Shown: positions 1 through 6,398, counted from the stretch's first letter. The stretch is DNA of 9,732 bases from Nocardioides sp. (GCA_029264225.1 JARICB010000052.1:1-9732); one strand, 5' to 3'. Program-made: numbers and translations. The notes: generated from the sequence alone by a model not told the origin.

Positions 1-1
1 C

Positions 2-346
2 GATGTCGCGTCGGTGGCCGAGGTCGTCCTGGCCACCGACGGTGAACGGCCCTACCAGCGTGCGTTGGTGGTCAGCATCCTCAACCCCAAGGCGATCGTC
101 TTCTTCGTCGCCTTCTTCGTGCAGTTCGTCGACCCGACCTACGCCCACCCGGCGGTGTCGTTCCTGGTCCTGGGGGTGCTGTGTCAGCTCGCCAGCGTCG
201 CCTACCTGAGCGCGCTGATCTTCAGTGGCACCCGACTGGCCGAGGTGTTCCGGCGTCGTCGAGCGCTGTCGGCTGGCGCCACCTCGGCGGTCGGAGCCGT
301 GTTCATCGCCTTCGCGGTCAAGTTGTCGCTGGCCAGCGGAATGTAG
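2..346 (+). CDS. LysE/RhtB-family amino-acid exporter, C-terminal part (5' end outside the window)
   Basis: This is the C-terminal 114 residues of a LysE-type translocator, a small integral membrane exporter of amino acids or related metabolites; the substrate cannot be told. The reading frame is open from the window edge, so the true start lies upstream. The visible part carries the family signature 'SILNPKAIVFFVAFFVQFVDP' region (about residues 25-45 of the fragment), in which the N-P-K turn followed by an aromatic-rich helix is typical. Two more hydrophobic helices follow, separated by a basic loop (FRRRRAL, near 250-270), and a short C-terminus ends in TAG at 344-346. The gene is on the same strand as the heliorhodopsin and 31 bases before it, so read-through is possible, although a CRP-like operator lies in the gap. 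The family call is sound; the substrate is unknown. Confidence 0.85.
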   Translation, partial: DVASVAEVVLATDGERPYQRALVVSILNPKAIVFFVAFFVQFVDPTYAHPAVSFLVLGVLCQLASVAYLSALIFSGTRLAEVFRRRRALSAGATSAVGAVFIAFAVKLSLASGM

Positions 347-352
347 TCCGCA

Positions 353-368
353 TGTGACGCCTGTCACA
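353..368. promoter_or_regulatory. CRP/GlxR-type operator before the heliorhodopsin gene
   Basis: The sequence TGTGACGCCTGTCACA is a perfect TGTGA-N6-TCACA element, with symmetric 6-base arms TGTGAC/GTCACA around GCCT. It matches the consensus of cAMP receptor proteins, including actinobacterial GlxR and mycobacterial Crp. It sits 6 bases after the LysE-family stop and 9 bases before the heliorhodopsin ATG. If the transcript begins near that ATG, the site overlaps the -10 region, which would fit repression better than activation. The match is read directly; binding is inferred. Confidence 0.7.
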
Positions 369-377
369 CTGATCCGC

Positions 378-1154
378 ATGGAAGCCACTGGAGTCAACGA
401 GGCCAGCCTGTCCCGACTACGCCTGTGGAACCTGGGCCTCAGCCTGCTTCACGGAGTTCAGGTCGTCGCAGTCCTCGTGTTGGCCGGCGGGTTCGCCATC
501 ACCGTCACGTCGCAGTTCCCGTCGGGGCCTCCGGGGGCGAAGTCTCCAGCGCCTGAGGCGTTGTTCGACGTCGCGATCGGGCCTGCCATTGCGGTCTTCC
601 TGGCGCTGGCCGCGCTTGATCACCTGTTGACAGCCACGGTGTTCCGCTCTCGCTACGAGGCCGACCTACGAGCCGGGCTGAACCGCTTCCGGTGGATCGA
701 GTACTCGTTCAGCGCCACCCTCATGCTGATCCTGATCGCCTTCTACAACGCGATCACCGGTGTCGCCGAGGTGATCCTCATCATCGGGGCCAACGTCGCG
801 ATGATTCTCTTCGGCTGGCTCCAGGAGTTGATGAACCCGCCCGGGCGCACCCACACGACGATGCTGCCGTTCTGGTTCGGCTGCGTGGCCGGTGCTGCAC
901 CCTGGGTAGCCATCATCGTCAACCTGATCGGTGCCAGTGGCGGCGAGACCAACCAAGTACCCGGCTTCGTCTACGGCATCGTCGCATCGCTGTTCGTGTT
1001 CTTCATGAGCTTCGCCCTCAACCAGTGGCTGCAATACCGCCGCATCGGTAAGTGGGCCGACTACGCCTACGGCGAGAAGGTCTACCTGGTGCTCAGCTTG
1101 GTCGCGAAGTCCGCCCTCGCCTGGCAGATCTTCGGCGGGTCGCTCGCGGGCTGA
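378..1154 (+). CDS. Heliorhodopsin (seven-helix retinal protein)
   Basis: The 258-residue protein matches the heliorhodopsin family, retinal photoreceptors distinct from type-1 rhodopsins and inserted with the N-terminus in the cytoplasm. Seven hydrophobic segments lie at about 20-44, 63-88, 104-122, 126-147, 161-184, 196-219 and 229-254. The hallmark residues are present. Helix 3 has R105-W106-I107-E108-Y109-S110-F111-S112, where E108 corresponds to the Schiff-base counterion E107 of heliorhodopsin 48C12 and S112 to its S111. Helix 7 has S240-L-V-A-K244, where K244 is the retinal lysine (48C12 K241). H25 and H82 match the conserved H23 and H80. R13 and R15 before helix 1 fit a cytoplasmic N-terminus. 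Known members have slow photocycles and usually do not pump ions; their output is debated. ATG 378 is chosen because the longer open frame (from 225) runs into the LysE-family gene; no clear Shine-Dalgarno is seen. The downstream antiporter is convergent after a 4-base gap. No retinal-synthesis gene is in the window. Confidence 0.93.
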   Translation: MEATGVNEASLSRLRLWNLGLSLLHGVQVVAVLVLAGGFAITVTSQFPSGPPGAKSPAPEALFDVAIGPAIAVFLALAALDHLLTATVFRSRYEADLRAGLNRFRWIEYSFSATLMLILIAFYNAITGVAEVILIIGANVAMILFGWLQELMNPPGRTHTTMLPFWFGCVAGAAPWVAIIVNLIGASGGETNQVPGFVYGIVASLFVFFMSFALNQWLQYRRIGKWADYAYGEKVYLVLSLVAKSALAWQIFGGSLAG

Positions 1155-1158
1155 TGGG

Positions 1159-2442
1159 TCACCCACGGTGGTGGGGATGGTCTTCAGCCCGGGTCCGTAT
1201 GTGGGGAACGGGGGTGCTTTCGGGCATGGCCGGATGAAGTCCCCTGTGGGCGGCGTACCAGTCGGCATACCGGTTCGCGCCCAGCCAAGCCGTCGCACCG
1301 TGGGCGAATACGGAGAGCCCGACGGTCAAGGTCACCACGTCGAGGATCAAGGCACGTTCGGGCAGTGAGCTCTCCTCGACCAAGAGGAGCACGAACACGA
1401 TCGAGGCGAGTCCTCGAGGACCGAACCAGCCCAAGAACACGACGGTAGCGGCGCGCATGCGGAGCCCCAGCAGGGCAAGCAGGACCGGCAGCATCCGCAC
1501 GAGCGTGAGACTGGTCGCGGCATACACCGCAATTCTCCAGTCCAGCTCGGTCAGGGAGGGGCCAAGAAGGACGGCGCCGAACAGCAGGAAGGTCACGGCA
1601 TTGAGCGCCTCGGCGGACTGCTCCGCCAATGCCGTGCTGGGTTCGGCCGCCGGACCGGCAACCAGCGCGAAGACAACTCCGGCGGTGAACGTAGCGATGA
1701 ATCCGCTACCGCCCAGGGCAGTTGCGGTGGTGTAGGCCAAGAGCGCGATCGCTACGGAGCCGATCTGTTGCCACGGGACGGAGATCCAGCCCCGGGCAGC
1801 ACACCGGCGCAGCACCCAGCCTCCGAAGACCGCGGCGACGACGCCACCGACGGCTCCGTAGCCGATCTCCTCCAGAACGACCACGACGGGATCGAGTTCG
1901 GCGACATCCTCGTCGGCCTCAGCGAGGGTCAGGAAGATGATGAGCAGGGGCACGCAGATGCCGTCGTTGAGTCCGCTCTCGACGTTGAGCCCCTGACGGA
2001 TGCGCGAAGGGAGGCGTTGGTTGCTCACCACGGGCTGACCCAGGGCGGCGTCGGTCGGAGCAAGGATGGTTGCCAAGGCCGCGGCCGTCCACAGGCCAAG
2101 CCCGGGCAGTATCAGGAGTCCTGCCGCGGTGCCGGCCACGATCGTCAGGGGAAGTCCCAGGCCCAGCAGGCGAACAGGCACGCTGGCTTCTTGCCGAAGC
2201 CTGCCAAGGTTGATGCGGACCGCATCAGTGAAGAGCATCAAAGCAAGCGTCGCCTCGGCGAAGTGCCGCACGTACGGTGCGGAGGCACTGAGGTCGACGA
2301 CGTCCATAGCCGTGCTGCTGACGAGCAGGCCGAGGGTGACGAACAGCATCGCTTGGGTAAGCGGCGAGGACCGCAGACGGCCTGAAACACCGGCGTAGGC
2401 GATGAGCACCACGGCAAGCGCCGGCAGTATCCATTCATCCAT
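1159..2442 (-). CDS. CPA1-type cation:proton antiporter (NhaP-like)
   Basis: This 427-residue, roughly 12-helix membrane protein belongs to the monovalent cation:proton antiporter-1 family, which exchanges Na+ or K+ for H+ across the cytoplasmic membrane. The ion-binding core is intact: 'ILAPTDAALGQ' (T130-D131) and 'NVESGLNDG' (E155, N159-D160) form the crossed-helix signature with the ND pair of CPA1 carriers. The 'GWFGPRGLASIVFVLL' segment near residues 355-370 is the conserved late helix. A short hydrophilic, histidine-rich tail (ending HPHHRG) replaces the long cytosolic domain of some relatives. It starts at ATG 2442, 24 bases after the DUF4239 gene on the same strand, so the two are probably one transcript. 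No good Shine-Dalgarno is visible; a GAGGCGCCTC palindrome (2456-2465) lies in the gap. Its 3' end faces the heliorhodopsin gene. The family is secure; ion preference and direction are not. Confidence 0.92.
   Translation of the reverse strand: MDEWILPALAVVLIAYAGVSGRLRSSPLTQAMLFVTLGLLVSSTAMDVVDLSASAPYVRHFAEATLALMLFTDAVRINLGRLRQEASVPVRLLGLGLPLTIVAGTAAGLLILPGLGLWTAAALATILAPTDAALGQPVVSNQRLPSRIRQGLNVESGLNDGICVPLLIIFLTLAEADEDVAELDPVVVVLEEIGYGAVGGVVAAVFGGWVLRRCAARGWISVPWQQIGSVAIALLAYTTATALGGSGFIATFTAGVVFALVAGPAAEPSTALAEQSAEALNAVTFLLFGAVLLGPSLTELDWRIAVYAATSLTLVRMLPVLLALLGLRMRAATVVFLGWFGPRGLASIVFVLLLVEESSLPERALILDVVTLTVGLSVFAHGATAWLGANRYADWYAAHRGLHPAMPESTPVPHIRTRAEDHPHHRG
1162..1175. terminator. Short hairpin at the heliorhodopsin/antiporter convergence
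   Basis: CCCAC (1162-1166), GGTG, GTGGG (1171-1175) forms a 5-pair GC-rich stem just past the heliorhodopsin stop and inside the last codons of the antiporter. It has no T-run. It may end transcripts weakly in either direction, but the stem is short and chance is a fair alternative. Confidence 0.25.
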
Positions 2443-2466
2443 GTGAACGGTCCGCGAGGCGCCTCA

Positions 2467-3288
2467 TCAGTTGACGCCGTGGTCGTCGCACGGAGGTGCG
2501 ATGTCAAGGCCGACCGCGGACTTCTCGGCCTCGATCAGGCGCAGCGTGCGTTCCATGGCTGTGGGGTGTAGCCGTCCTACCCCATCCCCGTACGGATGGT
2601 TGAAGAAGACCAGCAGCAGAATCAGGACGCTCATCATGAGGGTCACGCTGCCCATCAGCACGCCTTGCGTCACGGCCCCTTCGGCGGGGTCGGCGAAGAA
2701 CAGCATGTAGACGGTGATGACGCCCGCGAGTAGGAACAGAGCGAACCAGAGGGGAGCGGGGACGATTCCCTCAGCACCGTGGACGCGGGCGAGGCGCGAC
2801 TGTTCACGTTGACTGGTCTGGTCCATCCAACGGTCATAGGCCGACTGCTCGGTGTCCGTCTTGGGCTGCACCGAGGAGATCGTCTTGAACATCTCCACCC
2901 CCCATGGATTGATCGCATCCCCCAACGTGCCGTCGCTCATCGCCTGTGCCTCCGGCCCGACGACCGTGCGGGCGTAACACACCAGTTCGCCCGTAAGTTC
3001 TCCGCTCACATCACTGGGCAGGAGTTGCGCCGTGGAGACCTGTTGAAGCGTGAGGGTGGCCTCGTTCTCCGCACCGACGCGCGACTCGTCGTAGGAGGAG
3101 AAACCTAGGAAGATGATGAAGCCAAGGAGGAGGGAGAACCCCGTTGCCAGGGCCCCGAAGACCCCGGAGGCGCGGTCACCATCGGTGAAGTAGCTGCCCT
3201 CGGGGGCCGAACGGCGAACCATCAGCATGGCGGCGACGGCCAGCGATGCCACCGCCGCGACGACCAACGCGCTCCAGACGAGATTCAC
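2467..3288 (-). CDS. DUF4239 (bestrophin-like) membrane protein
   Basis: This 273-residue membrane protein has two N-terminal helices (about residues 3-24 and 44-64), a hydrophilic domain of about 110 residues, and two C-terminal helices (about 179-198 and 208-230). That 2+2 layout, with 'GFSLLLGFIIFLGFSSYDESR' and 'FFNHPYGDGVGRLHPTAMERTL' regions, is typical of DUF4239, which annotation pipelines call bestrophin-like. The function is unproven; true bestrophins are anion channels. After helix 2 a polar segment (about 65-90, SSYDESRVGAENEA to LLP) holds the most conserved residues. The long frame could start at GTG 3306, but GTG 3288 is preferred because GGAGG (3298-3302) lies 9 bases before it. 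It is the first gene of a likely two-gene operon with the antiporter, which begins 24 bases downstream, and is divergent from the SulP gene. The family call is good; activity is unknown. Confidence 0.8.
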   Translation of the reverse strand: MNLVWSALVVAAVASLAVAAMLMVRRSAPEGSYFTDGDRASGVFGALATGFSLLLGFIIFLGFSSYDESRVGAENEATLTLQQVSTAQLLPSDVSGELTGELVCYARTVVGPEAQAMSDGTLGDAINPWGVEMFKTISSVQPKTDTEQSAYDRWMDQTSQREQSRLARVHGAEGIVPAPLWFALFLLAGVITVYMLFFADPAEGAVTQGVLMGSVTLMMSVLILLLVFFNHPYGDGVGRLHPTAMERTLRLIEAEKSAVGLDIAPPCDDHGVN

Positions 3289-3297
3289 GAAGCAAGA

Positions 3298-3302
3298 CCT
3301 CC
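3298..3302 (-). promoter_or_regulatory. Shine-Dalgarno deciding the DUF4239 start
   Basis: On the minus strand this reads GGAGG, spaced 9 bases from the GTG at 3286-3288. The alternative GTG at 3304-3306 has no such motif, and choosing it would put the ribosome binding site inside the gene. This supports the shorter 273-residue product. Confidence 0.6.
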
Positions 3303-3424
3303 ACACTCACAGGACGGGCAGCCCTCCTGGAAATGGTGGGCCCGTGGCGTGGCCGTGCCATCACCCCCGACGGATGACCTCTGACCTAGCGCCCGTGGCC
3401 TCGATGGCACGGCCTCAGCAAAAT

Positions 3425-3439
3425 CTCACGGTGCGTGAG
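3425..3439. promoter_or_regulatory. Perfect inverted repeat, candidate operator before the SulP gene
   Basis: CTCACG-GTG-CGTGAG has two perfect 6-base arms around a 3-base centre. It lies in the divergent intergenic region, 16 bases before the SulP ATG and just upstream of a -10-like TAGGTT (3442-3447), so a bound protein would sit in the promoter spacer. The regulator is unknown. It could also form a small hairpin if transcribed from further upstream. Confidence 0.45.
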
Positions 3440-3441
3440 GT

Positions 3442-3447
3442 TAGGTT
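3442..3447 (+). promoter_or_regulatory. Candidate -10 element of the SulP gene
   Basis: TAGGTT fits the actinobacterial TANNNT pattern and ends 8 bases before ATG 3456, which would give a leaderless or nearly leaderless transcript. No convincing -35 hexamer is seen at the usual distance. This is a weak prediction. Confidence 0.35.
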
Positions 3448-3455
3448 GGGGTCAC

Positions 3456-4967
3456 ATGAAGGCAGACTTGAGCACGGCACCGCCCCCTGCGCCCGAACCG
3501 ACGGTGCGTGCCGCGTTCCGTTCGTCGGTCCTGTTACGTACCGAGGTGCTGGCGGGACTGGTGGTGGCCCTGGCCCTGATTCCCGAGGCGATCTCGTTCT
3601 CGATCATCGCCGGTGTCGACCCGAGAGTCGGGCTCTTCGCCTCGTTCACGATGGCGGTGGCGATCTCCTTCCTCGGCGGCCGGCCGGCCATGATCTCGGC
3701 CGCCACCGGCGCGATCGCGCTCGTCATCGCACCGGTGATGCGCGAGCACGGGTACGACTACCTCATCGCGACCGTTCTGCTCGGCGGATTGATCCAGGTC
3801 GTCCTCGCGGTGCTGGGCGTGGCGAGGCTGATGCGGTTCATTCCGCGCTCGGTCATGGTCGGCTTCGTCAACGCGCTCGCCATCCTCATCTTTGAGGCCC
3901 AGATCGTGCACATGCTCGATGTCCCCTGGGCGGTCTACCCGATGATCGCCGTGGCGATCGCCGTCATTGTCGGCTTCCCGCGTGTCAACAAGGTGATCCC
4001 GGCCCCTCTGGTCGCCATCGTTGCTCTGACGGCCTTCACGATCGTCGCGGCGGTCACGGTGCCGAACGTCGGCGACCAGGGCCAACTGCCCGACAGCCTG
4101 CCGACCTGGTTCCTGCCCGACGTGCCGTTCACCCTGGAGACCCTGGAGATCATCGCCCCCTACGCGCTGGCCATGGCCGTCGTCGGCATCCTCGAGTCGC
4201 TGTTGACAGCCAAACTCGTCGATGACATCACCGACACCCACTCCGACAAGACCCGCGAGGCCTGGGGCCAAGGTGTCGCGAACGTCGTGACGGGACTGTT
4301 CGGCGGGATGGGCGGTTGCGCCATGATCGGTCAGACGATGATCAACGTGAAGGTCTCCGGGGCCAGGACCCGGATCTCCACCTTCCTCGCCGGCGTCTCC
4401 CTGCTGATCCTGGTGGTCGGCTTCGGTGATGTGGTTGCCCTCATCCCCATGGCCGCCCTGGTGGCCGTGATGGTCATGGTCTCCGTTGGCACCTTCGACT
4501 GGCACAGCATCCGACCTGCCACGCTGCGCCGGATGCCCAAGTCCGAGACCGCGGTCATGATCTCCACCGTGGCCGTGACGGTCGCCACGCACAACCTCGC
4601 GATCGGCGTCATCGTCGGCGTCCTGGTCGCCATGACGCTGTTCGCTCGTCGCGTTGCCCATCTGAGCGAAACCCATCGCGAACTCGTCGAGGACGAACAG
4701 GGAGCGACGGCGATCTATCGAGTGACGGGGGAGTTGTTCTTCGCATCGAGCAATGACCTGTATACCCAGTTCGAGTATGCGGAGGACCCCGCTCGCATCG
4801 TCATCGACCTGTCGCACGCGCATATCTGGGATGCCTCCACCGTCGCCGCGCTCGATGCCATCACCACCAAGTACGAGCGCAAGGGCAAGACCGTCGAGAT
4901 CACCGGTCTCGACGCGGCCAGCGCCGCCCGACACGGCCGGCTGAGCGGCGAGCTCCCGTCACACTGA
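3456..4967 (+). CDS. SulP/SLC26-family anion transporter with STAS domain (BicA-like clade)
   Basis: This 503-residue protein is a SulP transporter: a membrane part of about 400 residues followed by a cytosolic STAS domain (about 412-500). SulP members carry sulfate, bicarbonate or other anions, often with Na+ or H+. The N-terminal substrate helix has the P43-E44-A-I sequence after 'GLVVALAL'. The segment '[29 protein letters not shown]' and the following G283[10 protein letters not shown]293 loop, then '[18 protein letters not shown]', resemble the cyanobacterial Na+/bicarbonate carrier BicA and related bacterial proteins more than plant sulfate permeases. That comparison is from memory, so the substrate is open. 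The STAS domain shows the usual '[21 protein letters not shown]' core. ATG 3456 is preferred over GTG 3435, which lies inside an inverted repeat; no strong Shine-Dalgarno supports either. The gene stands alone, divergent from DUF4239 and convergent with the DUF2238 gene, with a hairpin over its stop codon. Confidence 0.92.
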   Translation: MKADLSTAPPPAPEPTVRAAFRSSVLLRTEVLAGLVVALALIPEAISFSIIAGVDPRVGLFASFTMAVAISFLGGRPAMISAATGAIALVIAPVMREHGYDYLIATVLLGGLIQVVLAVLGVARLMRFIPRSVMVGFVNALAILIFEAQIVHMLDVPWAVYPMIAVAIAVIVGFPRVNKVIPAPLVAIVALTAFTIVAAVTVPNVGDQGQLPDSLPTWFLPDVPFTLETLEIIAPYALAMAVVGILESLLTAKLVDDITDTHSDKTREAWGQGVANVVTGLFGGMGGCAMIGQTMINVKVSGARTRISTFLAGVSLLILVVGFGDVVALIPMAALVAVMVMVSVGTFDWHSIRPATLRRMPKSETAVMISTVAVTVATHNLAIGVIVGVLVAMTLFARRVAHLSETHRELVEDEQGATAIYRVTGELFFASSNDLYTQFEYAEDPARIVIDLSHAHIWDASTVAALDAITTKYERKGKTVEITGLDAASAARHGRLSGELPSH

Positions 4968-4975
4968 CAGGGAGC
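4952..4975. terminator. Hairpin between convergent SulP and DUF2238 genes
   Basis: GCTCCC (4952-4957) pairs with GGGAGC (4970-4975). Inside it GTCA (4958-4961) pairs with TGAC (4965-4968), leaving a CAC loop and one bulged A at 4969. That makes a 10-pair, GC-rich stem covering the SulP stop codon and the 16-base gap to the convergent gene. There is no T-run, as is common for actinobacterial terminators, and the symmetry would let it act in both directions. Termination itself is inferred. Confidence 0.55.
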
Positions 4976-4983
4976 GCGAAGCC

Positions 4984-5637
4984 TCAGACCTCGGCGTGCT
5001 CGGGCTGGTGCAGGACCGGGGGATCGGTCAGTCGACCCTGACGCCGGAGTCGGTAGACGAGGATGCCGCAGACGACGGCGCCCGTCGTGCCGAGAGCGAG
5101 GTCACTCAGGGTGTCAGCGTAGGCATAGGTGCGCTCGGAACTGCCGCTGATGAAGGCGTAGAACTCGGCCAGCTCCCAGGCGATCGCCGAGGTGGCGCCG
5201 AACGCGAGGGCGCGTTCGACCGTACGAATCAACCCGCTCTCGCGAGGCAGCGTCAGCAGGATGATGGCGGCCGCGAGCAGGCCGGTGTTCATGAAGTGCA
5301 TCCAGTCGTCGAACCAGACCACGGTGTCGTAGAGGTCCATCCGGTTGCCGAGGATGTCGGTAAAGCAGGTGATGGTGATCAGCAGGTCGGGCAGCCAGGG
5401 AAAGGACATGCGTTCGCGCCACAGCGTCCACCACAGCAGCGGCACGGTGAAGGAGGCGAGGGGGTAACCGATCGCACGCAACCCGCCGGCCTTGTCACGC
5501 AGGTTGGCCTGATCGGGATACAACAACGCCAGAGCGAGGAGCAGGACCAGCAGAGACTTCGCTGCCACATTCGCGGTCTTCGCGAGGGCCGGTGTCACCG
5601 GAGGTGCCATCACTGCCTCAGTCACGAACTGCTCCAC
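4984..5637 (-). CDS. DUF2238/YjdF-like multi-pass membrane protein
   Basis: This protein of about 217 residues has roughly six hydrophobic segments (about 28-40, 58-73, 83-97, 116-130, 143-163 and 177-195). It resembles the DUF2238 family (E. coli YjdF membrane protein), whose function is unknown. Conserved-looking polar residues cluster in or near the membrane: 'GNRMDLYDTVVWFDDWMHFMNTG' (N98, D101, D110, D111, H114), 'AWELAEF' (W154, E155, E158) and 'YADTLSDLALGTTGA' (D175, D179). The repeated D/H/E pattern could bind metal or form an enzyme site, but that is a guess. The start is uncertain. GTG 5637 gives the longest form; GTG 5625 has GGAG 6 bases upstream, and ATG 5610 has GAGG 5 bases upstream. 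It lies 92 bases downstream of the acyltransferase gene on the same strand, so it may share that transcript or use its own promoter (a TTGACG lies at 5665-5660 on the minus strand). It is convergent with the SulP gene. Confidence 0.75.
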   Translation of the reverse strand: MEQFVTEAVMAPPVTPALAKTANVAAKSLLVLLLALALLYPDQANLRDKAGGLRAIGYPLASFTVPLLWWTLWRERMSFPWLPDLLITITCFTDILGNRMDLYDTVVWFDDWMHFMNTGLLAAAIILLTLPRESGLIRTVERALAFGATSAIAWELAEFYAFISGSSERTYAYADTLSDLALGTTGAVVCGILVYRLRRQGRLTDPPVLHQPEHAEV

Positions 5638-5690
5638 AGGGTCATTGCCCTCGACAGTCCGTCAAGCGCAGGGAGACCCTACTGCCTCAT

Positions 5691-5711
5691 CGAGGAGATA
5701 GCCCGTCCTCG
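5691..5711 (-). terminator. Possible hairpin after the acyltransferase gene
   Basis: CGAGGA (5691-5696) and TCCTCG (5706-5711) are perfect 6-base inverted arms with a 9-base loop, 18 bases past the acyltransferase stop on the minus strand. No T-run follows. It may be a weak or partial terminator between the acyltransferase and DUF2238 genes, or chance in GC-rich DNA. Confidence 0.3.
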
Positions 5712-5729
5712 CGACCTCCGGGTAGTGCC

Positions 5730-6302
5730 TCAGCCCTCGTTGCGCAGCCGCGGCTCGGTGCGATTGGCCGGGCGCAGCCCGCGTTTGTCGGCATAGAAGG
5801 CTCGGATGCGGTCCATGTCGGCAGCGATGTCACCGGTAGGGGGGAAGGTCTCTCCAACCCCGACCGTGCGGGATGGCCCGTCGATGAACGCCAGAGTGAT
5901 CGGTAGTCCGGTCTGTTGGGCGAGTCGGTAGAAGCCCGACTTCCAGTGGTCGCTCCTGCTGCGAGTGCCTTCGGCCGCGATGGTGAGGAGGAACTCCTCG
6001 GAGGTCTCGATCTGGGCCACGAGGTTCTTGATGTCGACCGTCGGGTTGGCCCGGTCGATCGAGACGCCACCGGTAACTCGCATGATCGGTGCGAGGGGAC
6101 CCTTGAAGAACTCCTGCTTGATCATCAGCCGCACCCGACGACCTTGGCTCCACGCCAGCAGCAGGGAGAAGAACCAATCCCAGTTGGAGGTGTGGGGAGC
6201 CCCGACCACGATGCCGTGTGAGGGCAACCGGCCCTCGGTCCGCCACCGCAGCAGGCGCAGTACGACGCGGGCGATGACAGGGCGGATCACCATTCTGGCC
6301 AT
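5730..6302 (-). CDS. PlsC-type lysophospholipid acyltransferase (1-acylglycerol-3-phosphate acyltransferase-like)
   Basis: This 190-residue protein belongs to the PlsC superfamily, which transfers an acyl chain to glycerol phosphate derivatives or other acceptors at the inner membrane face. The catalytic HX4D motif is H37-T-S-N-W-D42 ('APHTSNWD'). The second conserved block is G78-G-V-S-I-D83-R84, and the third is A110-E111-G112-T113-R114-S115, matching the usual (P)EGTR(S) block except that alanine stands in for proline. The N-terminal stretch (about 5-18) is moderately hydrophobic and may anchor it. At 190 residues it is a short, single-domain form. The 'PHTSNWDWF' variant is typical of bacterial acyltransferases of unclear acceptor, so calling it the phosphatidic-acid enzyme would be too precise. 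ATG 6302 is chosen; longer frames run into the thrS promoter and coding region on the other strand, and ATG 6293 is an alternative. No clear Shine-Dalgarno is seen. It is divergent from thrS across 106 bases. Confidence 0.83.
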   Translation of the reverse strand: MARMVIRPVIARVVLRLLRWRTEGRLPSHGIVVGAPHTSNWDWFFSLLLAWSQGRRVRLMIKQEFFKGPLAPIMRVTGGVSIDRANPTVDIKNLVAQIETSEEFLLTIAAEGTRSRSDHWKSGFYRLAQQTGLPITLAFIDGPSRTVGVGETFPPTGDIAADMDRIRAFYADKRGLRPANRTEPRLRNEG

Positions 6303-6353
6303 GCGCGCAGGGTACGGGTGGCCTCCGCGCGAAATGCAGTCGGACCTGGCGGA

Positions 6354-6359
6354 TACGAT
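6354..6359 (+). promoter_or_regulatory. thrS: Candidate -10 element of thrS
   Basis: TACGAT fits the TANNAT -10 pattern and would start transcription near 6366, giving a leader of about 43 bases before GTG 6409. No good -35 hexamer is seen 16-18 bases upstream. The leader is too short for a T-box riboswitch. Confidence 0.4.
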
Positions 6360-6398
6360 CGCGGGGTCAGCAGCAGCTGCCCGATCCCCAACCTCCCC

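Noticed and set aside
225..377. A 51-residue N-terminal extension of the heliorhodopsin frame
   Set aside because: It overlaps the LysE-family coding region, is arginine- and proline-rich and has no counterpart in heliorhodopsins. ATG 378 gives the usual family length.
1768..2385. A 205-codon plus-strand frame inside the antiporter gene
   Set aside because: Low-complexity, polar product opposite a clear CPA1 antiporter; a shadow frame.
3534..4934. A 466-codon open frame on the minus strand, antisense to the SulP gene
   Set aside because: The product is rich in D, G, H and R with no hydrophobic or domain pattern. It is the mirror of a GC-rich coding frame, and the plus-strand SulP protein is unmistakable.
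5589..5601. Palindrome CCGGTG-T-CACCGG near the start of the DUF2238 gene
   Set aside because: It lies inside codons of the gene for all plausible starts, and such GC palindromes are common by chance in this base composition.
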